DNA of 64,000 nt from Streptomyces hyaluromycini (lineage in GTDB: Bacteria; Actinomycetota; Actinomycetes; Streptomycetales; Streptomycetaceae): positions 212,020 through 276,019 of the forward strand of contig NZ_BCFL01000017.1 in assembly GCF_002217755.1 (NCBI RefSeq), in the 5' to 3' direction. Within the stretch, counting starts at the first letter, position 1, and every line of letters starts with the position of its first letter. Shown here one piece after another: positions 25,708 to 34,553 of the stretch. The translations under genes were made by a program, and so were the position numbers. The notes beneath the pieces were generated by a model. It did not search any database and was not told the DNA's origin. It worked only from the letters and a program-made list of their open reading frames with translations.

Positions 25708-25822
25708 TCGTGGCTGATCGCGCAGTTCCCCGCGCCCCTTTCGGGGCGCTTCAGTGCTGCCTCCTCAGCAGTGACCCGCGCCCTTGTCGGGGCGCTTCAG
25801 TGTTGCCTTCTCAGCAGTGACC
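25708..25822. repeat. intergenic hairpin repeat, copy 2, with 46-bp tandem duplication
   Basis: It starts tcgtggctgatcgcgcag and contains the core gttccccgcgcccc and the hairpin to ggggcgc. Units 25731-25776 and 25777-25822 are a 46-bp near-perfect tandem duplication, each with the hairpin followed by a ctcagcagtgac element. It fills most of the 241-bp gap between two convergent genes. Confidence 0.8.
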
Positions 25823-25873
25823 CGCGGCCCGGTCATACCCCGGCGGGTTGAAGCCCTCGCTCCTTCACGGACC

Positions 25874-25893
25874 GAGTCGGGTGGGTGGGTGGG
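25874..25893. repeat. G-quadruplex-capable GGGT tract, right member of an inverted pair
   Basis: gagtcgggtgggtgggtggg is the reverse complement of the tract at the end of the channel gene. It sits 9 bp beyond the stop of the peptidase gene, with an A6 run in between (U6 in the peptidase mRNA). Confidence 0.75.
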
Positions 25894-25901
25894 AAAAAAG
25901 G

Positions 25902-27722
25902 TCAGTCTGTCGGCGCTGTCGCCGTAGGCGTGAGGTGGCGCTCGGCGAACTCCATTTCCAGGCGGAGTTGCTTGATGCGTTCGTCCACCACCAGGGAGCC
26001 GTGGCCCGCGTCGTAGCGGTAGACCTCGTGCGGGGCCGAGCGGGCTGCCAGGCGGTTGACGTAGTTGTCGATCTGGCGGATCGGGCAGCGGGGGTCGTTG
26101 AGGCCGGCCGAGATGTAGACGGGGGCCTTGACGTCGTCGACGTAGGTCAGGGGGGAGGAGGCCGCGAAGCGGTCGGGGACCTCTTCCGGGGTGCCGCCCA
26201 GCAGCGTGCGGTCCATCGCCTTCAGTGACTCCATCTCGTCGTGGTACGCCGTGACGTAGTCGGCGACCGGGACGACCGCGATGCCCACCGCCCAGGAGGC
26301 GGGCTGGGTGCCCAGGCCGAGGAGCGTGAGGTAGCCGCCCCAGGAGCCGCCGGTCAGGACGAGGCGGTCGGGGTCGGCGAGGCCGGACTCGACCGCCCAG
26401 TCCCGGACCGCCGCCACGTCCTCCAGCTCGATCAGGCCCACCCGGTGCTTCAGCGCGTCCGTCCAGGCCCGGCCGTAACCCGTGGAGCCGCGGTAGTTGA
26501 TGCGGACCACCGCGTACCCGTGGTCCACCCAGGCCGCCGGGCCCGCCGCGAAGCCGTCGCTGTCGTGCCAGGTCGGGCCGCCGTGCAGGTCGAAGACGGT
26601 GGGGAGGGGGCCGACGGCTCCGGCCGGCTTCTGGATCAGGGCGTGGATGGGGCCGCCGGGGCCCTCCACCCACGCGTCCGAGACCGGGACCGACTGCGGG
26701 CACCTCATCCCGGGCGGGTCCAGGACCACCTCGCCGGTCGTCGAGCGGACCACCGGCGGCTCGGCGGCCGACGACCAGAGGTACTCGACGGTGCCGTCGG
26801 GGCGGGCCGTGGCCCCCGAGACGGAGCCCGGCGGGGTCGGGATGCGCGCCAGCTCGTGCGTGGCCAGGTCGTAGCGGAACAGGTCGCTGCGGGCCTTGTG
26901 GCTGTGCGCGACGAGCAGCGCGCTGCCGTCCGGGTACCACTCCGCGCTCACGTCGCCCGGCAGGTCGAGGGTCAGGTCCGTCTGCTCGCCGGAGACGACG
27001 TCCCAGACCAGGGGCTCCCAGCGGCCGCGCCGCTGGTGGCCGATGAGCAGGCGCGGGTCGCCGTCGACCGGGGCGAAGCCCAGCACCTCCAGGCCCAGCT
27101 CCTCCGTGCCGCCGTCGGTGTCGTCGAGGTCGGCGACCGTCGTACCGTCCGGACGGACCACGCGCAGCGCCGAGTGCATCGCGTCACCGTGCTCGGTGTG
27201 CTCGATCGCGATCAGCGAGCCGTCGTGGGAGAGGTCGCCGACCCCCGCCGACTCGGCGTGCCGGTAGATCTCCAGCGGCTCCTGGCCTGTTCTGGCCAGG
27301 AAGATCGTCGTACCTTCGTCGTCCGTCGAGCGGCCCACGACCGCCGTACGGCCGTCCCGGCCCAGCGCCAGGCCCGAGGGGTACGACGGATCCAGGCCCG
27401 GCGTCGCCTCCTCGTCGGCGCCGCCGCCGAAGGGCTGGCGGCGCCAGACACCGAACTCGTCGCCGTCCTTGTCGTCGAACCACCAGATCCACGCGCCGTC
27501 CGGGGAGAGCAGGCCGTCCGTCGTGCCGTTCGGCCGGTTCGTCGCCTGGCGCTGCTCCCCGCTCGCACGGTCCCAGGCGTACAGCTCGTACGTCCCCGTC
27601 GCGTTCGACACGAACAGGGAACGGTCGGGGGCGTCCTCCGCCCAGTCCGGCAGGGAGACCCGAGGAGCGCGGAAGCGCTTCTCCCAGTCCGGCATGTCGC
27701 TCTCACTCATGGCCGCAGTCAT
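25902..27722 (-). CDS. S9 family (prolyl oligopeptidase-like) peptidase
   Basis: 606 aa from ATG 27722 (MTAAMSES); ATG 27710 is an alternative. The upstream open frame covers the 12-bp repeat array and is not coding. The N-terminal two thirds form a beta-propeller-like region (WSSAAEPPVVRS, YPSGLALGRDGR). The C-terminal alpha/beta-hydrolase domain has the nucleophile elbow GGSWGGYL, the Asp of SAGLNDPRCP and the His of DAGHGSLV. These serine peptidases cleave oligopeptides in the cytoplasm. There is no signal peptide. The gene is divergent from SURF1. Confidence 0.88.
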   Translation of the reverse strand: MTAAMSESDMPDWEKRFRAPRVSLPDWAEDAPDRSLFVSNATGTYELYAWDRASGEQRQATNRPNGTTDGLLSPDGAWIWWFDDKDGDEFGVWRRQPFGGGADEEATPGLDPSYPSGLALGRDGRTAVVGRSTDDEGTTIFLARTGQEPLEIYRHAESAGVGDLSHDGSLIAIEHTEHGDAMHSALRVVRPDGTTVADLDDTDGGTEELGLEVLGFAPVDGDPRLLIGHQRRGRWEPLVWDVVSGEQTDLTLDLPGDVSAEWYPDGSALLVAHSHKARSDLFRYDLATHELARIPTPPGSVSGATARPDGTVEYLWSSAAEPPVVRSTTGEVVLDPPGMRCPQSVPVSDAWVEGPGGPIHALIQKPAGAVGPLPTVFDLHGGPTWHDSDGFAAGPAAWVDHGYAVVRINYRGSTGYGRAWTDALKHRVGLIELEDVAAVRDWAVESGLADPDRLVLTGGSWGGYLTLLGLGTQPASWAVGIAVVPVADYVTAYHDEMESLKAMDRTLLGGTPEEVPDRFAASSPLTYVDDVKAPVYISAGLNDPRCPIRQIDNYVNRLAARSAPHEVYRYDAGHGSLVVDERIKQLRLEMEFAERHLTPTATAPTD

Positions 27723-27774
27723 GGCCCCATAGTGCCCGTCCCCGCCCGCAAAGCGTCGAGGAGTGTCCGCAGCC

Positions 27775-27783
27775 TGTGGATAA
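27775..27783. promoter_or_regulatory. single DnaA box (TGTGGATAA)
   Basis: TGTGGATAA is the complement of TTATCCACA, an exact match to the general DnaA box. It is isolated, 53 bp upstream of the peptidase start, and so is not an origin. Confidence 0.5.
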
Positions 27784-27829
27784 CTTTGCGAACCCCCAGG
27801 TAGACGTCCAGGCCGACACCCGCCCGGCA

Positions 27830-27913
27830 GACCGGTCGGAAGACCGGCCGACAGACCGTCCGACAGACCGGCCGGAAGACCGTCCGGCGGACCGGTCGGC
27901 GGACCGGTCGGCA
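27830..27913. repeat. seven 12-bp tandem repeats upstream of SURF1
   Basis: Seven units of the form GACCGGTCGGaa/ca/cg run without gaps. Several contain the palindromes GACCGGTC or CCGGCCGG. In the plus frame they would code for (DRPTDRPE)n, but the more likely SURF1 start lies downstream. Confidence 0.85.
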
Positions 27914-27976
27914 AGGCCGCCGGACGCGCCCACCCCGCCCGTAAACCGCCATGAACCGCCCCGTACCGTGGACGGT

Positions 27977-28765
27977 GTGTACCGCTTCCTGCTGACACCC
28001 CGCTGGTGGGGCATCAACGTTTTCGTGCTGCTCGCCATCCCGTTCTGCATCTTCATGGGGTCGTGGCAGCTGAGCCGCTTCGAGGCGCGTGTCGAGGCGC
28101 ATCGCAGCGCCGACAAGCAGGTCGAGACGGCGAAGACGGAGGCGGCCCGGCCGCTCGCCGAACTGCTCCCCGTCGACCAGTCGACCTCCGGCCAGCGGGC
28201 CACCGTCACCGGCCGGTACGCCAAGCAGCTGCTCGTGCCCGACCGCCAGGTCGACGGGAAGAACGGCTTCTACGTCCTGACCCTGCTGCGCACCGACTCC
28301 GGCAGAGCCCTGCCCGTCGTACGCGGCTGGCTGCCCGGCAGGGCCGACGCCGCCAAGGCGCCCGCCCCGCCCACCGGCGAGGTCACCGTCACCGGCGCGC
28401 TGCAGGCCTCCGAGACGCCGGGGGACGACGGCGTCAGCGCCCAGGGCGGGCTGCCGTCGGGGCAGACGGCGGCGATCAGCGCGGCCTCACTCGTGAACCT
28501 GGTGCCGTACCCCGTGTACGACGCGTGGATCACCCTGGACAAGGCCGACTCGGGGATGACGGCCGTGCCGGCGACCGCGCCGGACAACTCGGGGCTCGAC
28601 CTGAAGGCGTTCCAGAACCTCGGCTACACCGGTGAGTGGTTCGTGTTCGCGGGGTTCGTGGTGTTCATGTGGTTCCGGCTGCTGCGCCGCGAGGTGGAGT
28701 TCGCCCGGGACGCGGCGCTCGGCCTGGTCCCGGACGAGGAAGCCCGGCAGCCGACCGCCGTATGA
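27977..28765 (+). CDS. SURF1 family protein
   Basis: 262 aa from the GTG at 27977 (VYRFLLTPRWWGINVF). An in-frame start at 27776 would prepend a repeat-coded Asp/Arg/Pro-rich tail, considered less likely. TACCGT at 27964-27969 sits 7 nt upstream, so the mRNA may be leaderless. Two membrane helices (INVFVLLAIPFCIFMGSWQLSRFE near the N-terminus and EWFVFAGFVVFMWFRLLRRE near the C-terminus) flank an extracytoplasmic domain (VTGRYAKQLLVPDRQVDGKNGFYVLT). SURF1 helps assemble the haem-a site of cytochrome c oxidase. Confidence 0.87.
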   Translation: MYRFLLTPRWWGINVFVLLAIPFCIFMGSWQLSRFEARVEAHRSADKQVETAKTEAARPLAELLPVDQSTSGQRATVTGRYAKQLLVPDRQVDGKNGFYVLTLLRTDSGRALPVVRGWLPGRADAAKAPAPPTGEVTVTGALQASETPGDDGVSAQGGLPSGQTAAISAASLVNLVPYPVYDAWITLDKADSGMTAVPATAPDNSGLDLKAFQNLGYTGEWFVFAGFVVFMWFRLLRREVEFARDAALGLVPDEEARQPTAV

Positions 28766-28826
28766 CGAACCCCGCTCTGACGGATCCCGCCCGTCAGACC
28801 CCCGTCAGACCCCCGGCAGGACCCCG

Positions 28827-30137
28827 TCACGCCCCCGGCAGGACCCCGGTCCAGTAGATCGTCCCGGCGCAGGCGTTCGCCACCGTCGCCGAGCCCGTCG
28901 GGGACCCGGCCTGCGGGGTGTACGAGACCGCGATGCTCCCGTCGGCCGTGCCGTCCTCGGTGAGCAGCTGGGTGGTGGTGCCGTCCGTCCCGGACGTGGT
29001 CGTACCCGCGCTGCTGCTGGCACCCTCGGAGGGGCTCGGGGAGGCCGTGGTGCCGCCCGTGCCGCCGGTGTCGCCGGAGCCGCCGGTGCTGGAGCCGGTG
29101 GTCGGGCAGGTCTCCGACGGCACGAAGCCGAACTTCTCCTGGTAGGCCGCGCCGGGCGCCAGGATCAGGCCGGTGAGCTCGCTGGTCGGGTCGGGCAGCC
29201 CGGCCGCCGCGTCGCCGGAGGTGTGCCGGACGACCTGGATCTTGGTGGAGTCGGCCGCGCCCTGCGCGAGGAAGGCCACGCTGCCGGGGCCGCCGACGGT
29301 ACAGCTCGTCGTCGAGACGTTGACGACGCTGAAGGTGCCGTAGACGACGCCCGTCGAGTCGGGGGCGTCGACGGTGGAGGTCGGGGTGCCGAGCTGCGCC
29401 GAGGTGCAGACCGGGGCGCTGCTGGCGGCGCTGGCGGTGGGGACGACCTTGGTGCCGGAGACGGCTCCGGTGCTCTCGCTCTTGCCGCCGTCCTTGGCGC
29501 CGCCGGGGCTCTCGCCGGTGGCCTGGCCGCTGGTGCCGCCCGCGGTGCTGGCGCCGCCGTCCGGGTTCTTGCCGCCGGTGGAGCCGCCCTGCGCCTGGGA
29601 GGCCTGGCCGGCCATGGAGGTGTTGGGGTCGGTGCCGCCGGAGTTGGAGACGTGGATGAGGGCGGGGACCGCGGTGCCGATGAACAGGGCCGCGGCGGCC
29701 ATGCCGACGGCGGCCTGGCGCTTGCGGGCCCGGCGGGCGGGCACCGCGCGGCGCAGGTGGTCGAGGGAGCCGTCGCGCGGCGCGAGGTCGTCGACCGCGG
29801 TGTGCAGCAGCCGGCGCAGGGCCAGCTCGTCCGCGTCGAGCCCGTCCAGGGCTTCGGGGCCGTCGGCGCCGGCCCCGAAGCCGGGGCCGAGCCCGCTCCG
29901 GAGCCCTTCAGGGCCCGGTCCCAGGCCCTCGGGGCCCTTTTCGTCGGGGCCGTGGTTCACAGTTCCGTTCCCAGCGTGCGATTGCGTGTGCTCTTGCTCG
30001 TGCTGCCGTGGCGCCGGCTCCCCCGAACCGGGCCTCGGACCGGGCCCGGAACCGGGCTCATGACCTTGCGTCGGCTCGTGCCAGGCGTAGGGCTCGTGGC
30101 GATCATGCGAGTCGCCTCCCTGGGGGCTGTCCGTCAT
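28827..30137 (-). CDS. membrane-anchored Ser/Thr/Gly-rich protein coupled to the ECF sigma factor
   Basis: 436 aa, ATG at 30137, overlapping the sigma gene by 4 bp (ATGA). The first about 145 residues are hydrophilic, Pro/His/Gly-rich and end in a helical segment (LRRLLHTAVDDLAPRDGSLDHLRRAVPARRARKRQ). One membrane span (AAVGMAAAALFIGTAVPALIHV) follows. Outside, a Gly/Ser/Thr-rich linker leads to a beta-rich domain with paired cysteines. The topology resembles an anti-sigma factor or sensor, but no zinc-anti-sigma motif is seen. A partner role with the sigma factor is inferred from the overlap. Confidence 0.65.
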   Translation of the reverse strand: MTDSPQGGDSHDRHEPYAWHEPTQGHEPGSGPGPRPGSGEPAPRQHEQEHTQSHAGNGTVNHGPDEKGPEGLGPGPEGLRSGLGPGFGAGADGPEALDGLDADELALRRLLHTAVDDLAPRDGSLDHLRRAVPARRARKRQAAVGMAAAALFIGTAVPALIHVSNSGGTDPNTSMAGQASQAQGGSTGGKNPDGGASTAGGTSGQATGESPGGAKDGGKSESTGAVSGTKVVPTASAASSAPVCTSAQLGTPTSTVDAPDSTGVVYGTFSVVNVSTTSCTVGGPGSVAFLAQGAADSTKIQVVRHTSGDAAAGLPDPTSELTGLILAPGAAYQEKFGFVPSETCPTTGSSTGGSGDTGGTGGTTASPSPSEGASSSAGTTTSGTDGTTTQLLTEDGTADGSIAVSYTPQAGSPTGSATVANACAGTIYWTGVLPGA

Positions 30138-30811
30138 GCCGTCGACTCCATCGCCACCCGCAGGGCCGCGATACCGCGCGAACCGTACGCCTTCACCGAG
30201 CCCAGCGAGATGCCGAGCGTCTCGGCGACCTGGGCCTCGGTCATGTCGGCGAAGTAGCGCAGGACGAGGACCTCGCGCTGGCGGCGCTGGAGGCCCTTCA
30301 TCGCCTTGATCAGGTCGCGCCGCTCCAGCTGGTCGTAGGCGCCTTCCTCGGCGCTGGCCGCGTCCGGCATCGGCTTGGAGAGGAGCTTGAGGCCGAGGAT
30401 GCGGCGGCGCAGCGCGGAGCGGGAGAGGTTGACGACCGTCTGGCGCAGGTAGGCCAGGGTCTTCTCCGGGTCCCGGACGCGTTTGCGGGCGGAGTGGACG
30501 CGGATGAACGCCTCCTGGACGACGTCCTCGCAGGAGGCGGTGTCGTCGAGGAGGAGCGCGGCAAGGCCGAGGAGCGAGCGGTAGTGCGCCCGGTAGGTCT
30601 CGGTGAGGTGGTCGACGGTGGTACCGGCCGCGGCCGGCGTCTCGTCGGCACCGTCGCGCTGGCTGGGTATGCGGGTGGGCCGCGCTGCGGGCATGGGCGC
30701 GATCACCGGCATGCCGCCGGGCGTGCCGGGCATGCGGGGGCGCAGGCCGGCGCGGGGCGGCCGTAGGGCCGTCGCGCCGCGGGGCGCACTGAGTTCGAGA
30801 ACCTCTGCCAC
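30134..30811 (-). CDS. SigE-family ECF RNA polymerase sigma factor
   Basis: 225 aa from a GTG at 30811. A Pro/Arg-rich N-terminal extension of about 65 residues precedes region 2 (YRAHYRSLLGLAALLLDD, CEDVVQEAFIRVH) and region 4 (LQRRQREVLVLRYFADMTEAQVAETLGISLGSVKAYGSRG). This class directs RNA polymerase to specific promoters. The ATGA overlap with the membrane protein suggests coexpression with a cognate regulator. The long N-terminus could reflect an internal start, but no better ribosome site was found. Confidence 0.88.
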   Translation of the reverse strand: MAEVLELSAPRGATALRPPRAGLRPRMPGTPGGMPVIAPMPAARPTRIPSQRDGADETPAAAGTTVDHLTETYRAHYRSLLGLAALLLDDTASCEDVVQEAFIRVHSARKRVRDPEKTLAYLRQTVVNLSRSALRRRILGLKLLSKPMPDAASAEEGAYDQLERRDLIKAMKGLQRRQREVLVLRYFADMTEAQVAETLGISLGSVKAYGSRGIAALRVAMESTA

Positions 30812-31040
30812 GCCAGTTGGACACGTCTACCCCCGCTGGGGTTGTACGTGCCGGGCATCACTTTTACGTCGGGCATGTCGGACGGGCACCCGCCGAGCCC
30901 GCCGGCAGCGCGCACACCGGATCCGCCGGGTGGGCCGGCCGGGCCGGTCGGCGCCGTTCCACGCGCGTCCGGCAGCACACCCGACGGTGCCTCAATTGCC
31001 GTCATGCGACCCGCTCTTCCCCTATATCCCATTATGAACG

Positions 31041-31106
31041 GGCGTCCCCACGCCCCGATCACGGCGTCCCCACGCCAGGATCATGCGTCCCCAGGACCCG
31101 AAGGCC
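31041..31106. repeat. 22-bp direct repeats upstream of the sigma gene
   Basis: GGCGTCCCCACGCC followed by cgATCAC begins at 31041 and again at 31063; a shorter GCGTCCCCAGG copy begins at 31085. The arms GGCGT/ACGCC make each unit a small hairpin. Its function is unknown; it could be operator sites for the sigma operon. Confidence 0.65.
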
Positions 31107-31147
31107 CGATCACGTAAGCGCCCGGTAAGACAGGCGACCGCAAAGAC

Positions 31148-31185
31148 GCTCCCCGCCGCCCGCATGGTTGCGGAGGACGGGGAGC
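31148..31185. terminator. stem-loop downstream of asd
   Basis: GCTCCCCG (31148-31155) pairs with CGGGGAGC (31178-31185), with an inner GCA-TGGT-TGC pairing. In the asd direction it is followed by GTCTTTGC. It is likely the terminator of the ask-asd operon. Confidence 0.65.
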
Positions 31186-31322
31186 AAAATCTTCGAACGC
31201 CGAAGGGTCAAGGTTCAAGAGGTTTGGACCATGCTCCGGGACACATTTCTTACGCAGACCCTACCTGTGGGCCCGCTCCCACCCGGCGCGCCTACAGGGC
31301 GTTTGCCGTGGTCACCGGCTGT

Positions 31323-32402
31323 TCACACAAAATCCGCCGTACCTGAACGGCCGGTCAGTTCCGCCGCCACCAACTCGGCGATCTGCGCGGTGTTCAGAGC
31401 GGCCCCTTTGCGAAGATTGTCCCCGCACACGAAGAGTTCCAGCGCGGTCGGATCGTCGAGCGCCCGCCGCACCCGCCCGACCCAGGTCGGATCCGTGCCC
31501 ACCACGTCTGCAGGGGTCGGGAACTCGCCGGCGGCCGGGTTGTCGAAGAGGACGACACCCGGGGCCGTGTCCAGGATCTCCCGGGCCCCGTCGACCGTGA
31601 CCGCGCCCTGGAACCTGGCGTGCACCGTCAGGGAGTGGGTGGTGACCACCGGAACCCGCACGCACGTCACCGCGACCGGCAGCTTCGGCAGTCCGAGGAT
31701 CTTGCGGGACTCGTCCCGTACCTTCATCTCCTCCGACGACCAGCCGTCCTCCCGCAGCGACCCGGCCCACGGGACGACGTTGAGCGCCACCGGCTCCGGG
31801 AACGGCCCGGTCAGGTCCCCGACCGCCCGCCGCACGTCACCGGGCTTGGTGCCCAGCTCCGTGCCGGCGACCATCGACAGCTGGGCCCGCAGCGTCTCCA
31901 CACCGGCCCGCCCTGCCCCGCTCACCGCCTGGTACGACGACACCACCAGTTCGCGCAGCCCGAACTCGGCGTGCAGCGCGCCCAGGGCGACGATCATCGA
32001 CAGGGTGGTGCAGTTGGGGTTGGCGATGATCCCGCGCGGCCGGTTGCGGGCGCAGTGCGGATTGACCTCGGGGACGACGAGCGGTACCTCGGGGTCCATC
32101 CGGAAGGCCCCGGAGTTGTCCACGACGACCACGCCCCTGGCCGCGGCGATCGGCGCCCAGCGCGCGGACACCTCGTCGGGTACGTCGAACATCGCGACGT
32201 CGATCCCGTCGAAGGCCTCCTCCGACAGCGCGACGACCTCGACCTCGGCCCCGCGCACGGTCAGCTTGCGGCCGGCCGAGCGCGGGGTGGCGACCAGGCG
32301 GATCTCGCCCCAGACGTCCGCTCGCTGGGACAGGATCTGGAGCATGACCGTGCCGACGGCCCCGGTCGCTCCCACGACCGCGAGCGCCGGCTTGGCAGTC
32401 AT
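31323..32402 (-). CDS. asd: aspartate-semialdehyde dehydrogenase
   Basis: 359 aa, ATG at 32402. The NADP-binding motif [16 protein letters not shown] is at the N-terminus. The catalytic Cys is in [15 protein letters not shown] and the substrate/base motif [12 protein letters not shown] follows. It reduces aspartyl phosphate to aspartate semialdehyde, the branch compound for lysine, threonine, methionine and diaminopimelate. It overlaps ask by 4 bp (32399-32402), so the two are translationally coupled. Confidence 0.96.
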   Translation of the reverse strand: MTAKPALAVVGATGAVGTVMLQILSQRADVWGEIRLVATPRSAGRKLTVRGAEVEVVALSEEAFDGIDVAMFDVPDEVSARWAPIAAARGVVVVDNSGAFRMDPEVPLVVPEVNPHCARNRPRGIIANPNCTTLSMIVALGALHAEFGLRELVVSSYQAVSGAGRAGVETLRAQLSMVAGTELGTKPGDVRRAVGDLTGPFPEPVALNVVPWAGSLREDGWSSEEMKVRDESRKILGLPKLPVAVTCVRVPVVTTHSLTVHARFQGAVTVDGAREILDTAPGVVLFDNPAAGEFPTPADVVGTDPTWVGRVRRALDDPTALELFVCGDNLRKGAALNTAQIAELVAAELTGRSGTADFV

Positions 32403-33670
32403 CGGCCGGTGCCTCCGTAGACCACGGCCTCGTCGGTGTCGGAGTCCAGTCCGAAGGCGGTGTGCACGGCGCGCACGGCCTCCGGCACGTCGTCGGCGCG
32501 GGTGACGACCGAGATGCGGATCTCGGAGGTCGAGATCAGCTCGATGTTCACGCCGGCGTCGGACAGGGCCTCGAAGAAGGAGGCGGTGACCCCCGGGTTG
32601 GTCTTCATGCCTGCGCCGACCAGCGAGATCTTGCCGATCTGGTCGTCGTAGCGCAGCGAGTCGAAGCCGATGCCCGACCGGTTGCGCTCCAGCGCGTCGA
32701 TGGCCTTGCGGCCCTCGGTCTTCGGGAGCGTGAAGGAGATGTCCGTCAGGCCGGTGGCGGCGGCGGACACGTTCTGCACGACCATGTCGATGTTGATCTC
32801 GGCATCGGCGATGGTCCGGAAGATGGCGGCGGCCTCGCCCGGCTTGTCGGGCACACCGACGACCGTGATCTTGGCCTCGGAGGTGTCGTGCGCGACACCG
32901 GAGATGATGGCCTGCTCCACCTTCTTGTCCCCAATCGGCTTGCTGCTGACCCACGTGCCCTGCAGTCCGCTGAAGCTGGACCGGACGTGGATCGGGATGT
33001 TGTAGCGGCGGGCGTACTCCACACAGCGGTGGAGCAGCACCTTGGAACCGGAGGCGGCGAGCTCCAGCATGTCCTCGAAGGCGATCCAGTCGATCTTCCG
33101 CGCCTTCTTCACCACGCGCGGGTCGGCGGTGAACACACCGTCGACGTCGGTGTAGATCTCGCAGACCTCGGCGTCGAGCGCGGCGGCGAGCGCCACCGCG
33201 GTCGTGTCGGACCCGCCGCGCCCCAGCGTGGTGATGTCCTTCTTGTCCGCGCTGACGCCCTGGAACCCGGCCACGATCGCGATGTTGCCCTCGTCGAGCG
33301 CCGTCCTGATCCGCCCTGGCGTGACGTCGATGATCCGGGCTTTGTTGTGGACCGAGTCGGTGATGACGCCTGCCTGGCTGCCGGTGAACGACTGGGCCTC
33401 GTGGCCCAGGTTTTTGATCGCCATGGCCAGCAGGGCCATGGAGATACGCTCTCCGGCGGTCAGCAGCATGTCGAACTCACGCCCGGCAGGCATCGGGGAT
33501 ACCTGCTCGGCGAGATCGATCAGCTCGTCCGTCGTGTCGCCCATCGCGGAAACGACGACAACCACCTGGTTGCCGTTCTTCTTCGCTTCCACGATTCGCT
33601 TGGCGACGCGCTTGATGCCCTCGGCATCGGCAACGGAGGAGCCTCCGTACTTCTGCACGACAAGGCCCAC
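32399..33670 (-). CDS. ask: aspartokinase with C-terminal ACT domains
   Basis: 423 aa from the GTG at 33670, set by GAGGAG at a 5-nt spacing; a longer frame upstream lacks support. The kinase core begins [15 protein letters not shown], with [11 protein letters not shown] and [16 protein letters not shown]. Two ACT domains in the C-terminal third ([34 protein letters not shown]) mediate feedback by lysine/threonine. Related actinobacterial genes also produce a beta subunit from an internal start; a GTG at 32920 (VEQAIISG) is the candidate position here (inference). It catalyses the first step from aspartate to the aspartate-family amino acids. Confidence 0.95.
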   Translation of the reverse strand: MGLVVQKYGGSSVADAEGIKRVAKRIVEAKKNGNQVVVVVSAMGDTTDELIDLAEQVSPMPAGREFDMLLTAGERISMALLAMAIKNLGHEAQSFTGSQAGVITDSVHNKARIIDVTPGRIRTALDEGNIAIVAGFQGVSADKKDITTLGRGGSDTTAVALAAALDAEVCEIYTDVDGVFTADPRVVKKARKIDWIAFEDMLELAASGSKVLLHRCVEYARRYNIPIHVRSSFSGLQGTWVSSKPIGDKKVEQAIISGVAHDTSEAKITVVGVPDKPGEAAAIFRTIADAEINIDMVVQNVSAAATGLTDISFTLPKTEGRKAIDALERNRSGIGFDSLRYDDQIGKISLVGAGMKTNPGVTASFFEALSDAGVNIELISTSEIRISVVTRADDVPEAVRAVHTAFGLDSDTDEAVVYGGTGR

Positions 33671-33861
33671 GTGCGCTCCTCGCTCGGTTTGTTTGTGTCG
33701 GCTCAGTTTAACGAGCGTCCGAATTCCACCAGCGCGCTCCCGCATGGTGAGACGTCGGCACTCGCCACCGGAACCTGCCCAGCGGACGGCACACCACGCG
33801 GAAAGTGCCCTGCCTCACAGCGAACTCCATGAATGAAGTTTCAAGATTTAAGGTACGGGGC

Positions 33862-33950
33862 GTGCGCGTACTTCTGCTGGAAGACGACGAGCCGGTCGCG
33901 GAATCCCTCCGGCGCGGCCTCAAGCGGTACGGCTTCGATCAGCGCGCGCA
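33862..33950 (+). pseudogene. truncated two-component response regulator (receiver N-terminus)
   Basis: A GTG at 33862 begins VRVLLLEDDEPVAESLRRGLKRYGFD, the first strand and helix of an OmpR-type receiver with its acidic pair. Homology stops at about 33942, where the frame runs into antisense of a DUF4440 gene and ends at 33993. The phosphorylation Asp, dimer face and DNA-binding domain are gone. TAAGGT (33849-33854) sits in the -10 position, so a useless leaderless transcript may persist. Confidence 0.8.
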
Positions 33951-34216
33951 GCGACGAGACGGGCCGGGTGGTCGGTACGGATCCTGTTGCTGACGGTCGG
34001 GAGCAGCACCGCGTCCTTGGCGTAGAGGCCGGCCACCTTCTCCGGGTCACCGGTCCGCAGGGCGGCGTTCCACCGGTCGAAGAGGGCTGCGATCTGCTTC
34101 TTGCTCGGCTCGTGCCGCGGCTCGGAGCCGCCGGCCCGGCTCACGCCCGCGCTCACCGTGGCGGCGGTGACAAGGGCGGTGACGACTGCGGCGCGTATAC
34201 GTGTCTTTCGGGTCAT
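33920..34216 (-). pseudogene. truncated secreted DUF4440 / SgcJ-EcaC family protein
   Basis: 98-aa frame from ATG 34216. A signal peptide (RAAVVTALVTAATVSAG) and the start of an NTF2-like DUF4440 domain (KKQIAALFDRWNAALRTGDPEKV, LYAKDAVLLPTVSNRI) are normal. After RTDH (about 33970) the sequence switches to antisense of the response regulator and stops. Roughly the C-terminal half of the domain is missing, so it is probably non-functional. Confidence 0.78.
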
Positions 34217-34293
34217 GGCCCAGGACTCGCTTTCCGCTGGTTAACGCCCGTACAGCCGACGTACAGCGCAGGTGCAGGGCTGAGCCAATTCCC

Positions 34294-34461
34294 TCAGCCG
34301 CGCAGCAGACTGACCCCGGCACCGAGCGAGACGACCCCCATCCCGACGGCGGTCAGCACGCCCTGCGTGCCGTCGACGACGAAGGGCGCGACGGCCGCGA
34401 CGACGAGGTTGAAGAGGAAGAGGAACCAGAGGACGGGCCGGGAGGCGAGCAGCGACTTCAT
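34294..34461 (-). CDS. small membrane protein
   Basis: 55 aa, ATG at 34461. It begins MKSLLASRPVLWFLFLFNL and contains two hydrophobic segments separated by a short VVDGTQG turn, ending SLGAGVSLLRG. AAGGA lies 11 nt upstream. Codon bias is typical for the genome. It would be an inner-membrane hairpin protein; its function is unknown. Confidence 0.65.
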   Translation of the reverse strand: MKSLLASRPVLWFLFLFNLVVAAVAPFVVDGTQGVLTAVGMGVVSLGAGVSLLRG

Positions 34462-34553
34462 GGGAGATGTCCTTGTCCGGGAGCGGTTGGCCTGGCGAGA
34501 TCAACGATTCCGTCTCCCGGGGACCGCAACGAGGGAGTGCGCTCCCGAACCGT

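Larger units (their letters stand above)
30812..31322. other. intergenic region, 511 bp
   Basis: No gene is seen. It holds an ACCCC-cgct-GGGGT dyad (30829-30842) near the sigma start, a 22-bp direct repeat (31041-31106), and a strong stem-loop (31148-31185) that ends the asd transcript. Long plus-strand frames crossing it are antisense shadows of asd. Confidence 0.6.

Noticed and set aside
26241..27803. 520-codon plus-strand frame across the S9 peptidase
   Set aside because: No motif, low-complexity Arg/Val/Asp content and full overlap with a peptidase showing an intact catalytic triad.
27830..27913. Short CRISPR array
   Set aside because: The 12-bp units are contiguous without spacers and no cas gene is present; no CRISPR array was seen anywhere in the window.
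31168..32505. 445-codon plus-strand frame across asd
   Set aside because: Ser/Thr/Pro-rich antisense shadow; asd motifs on the other strand are complete.
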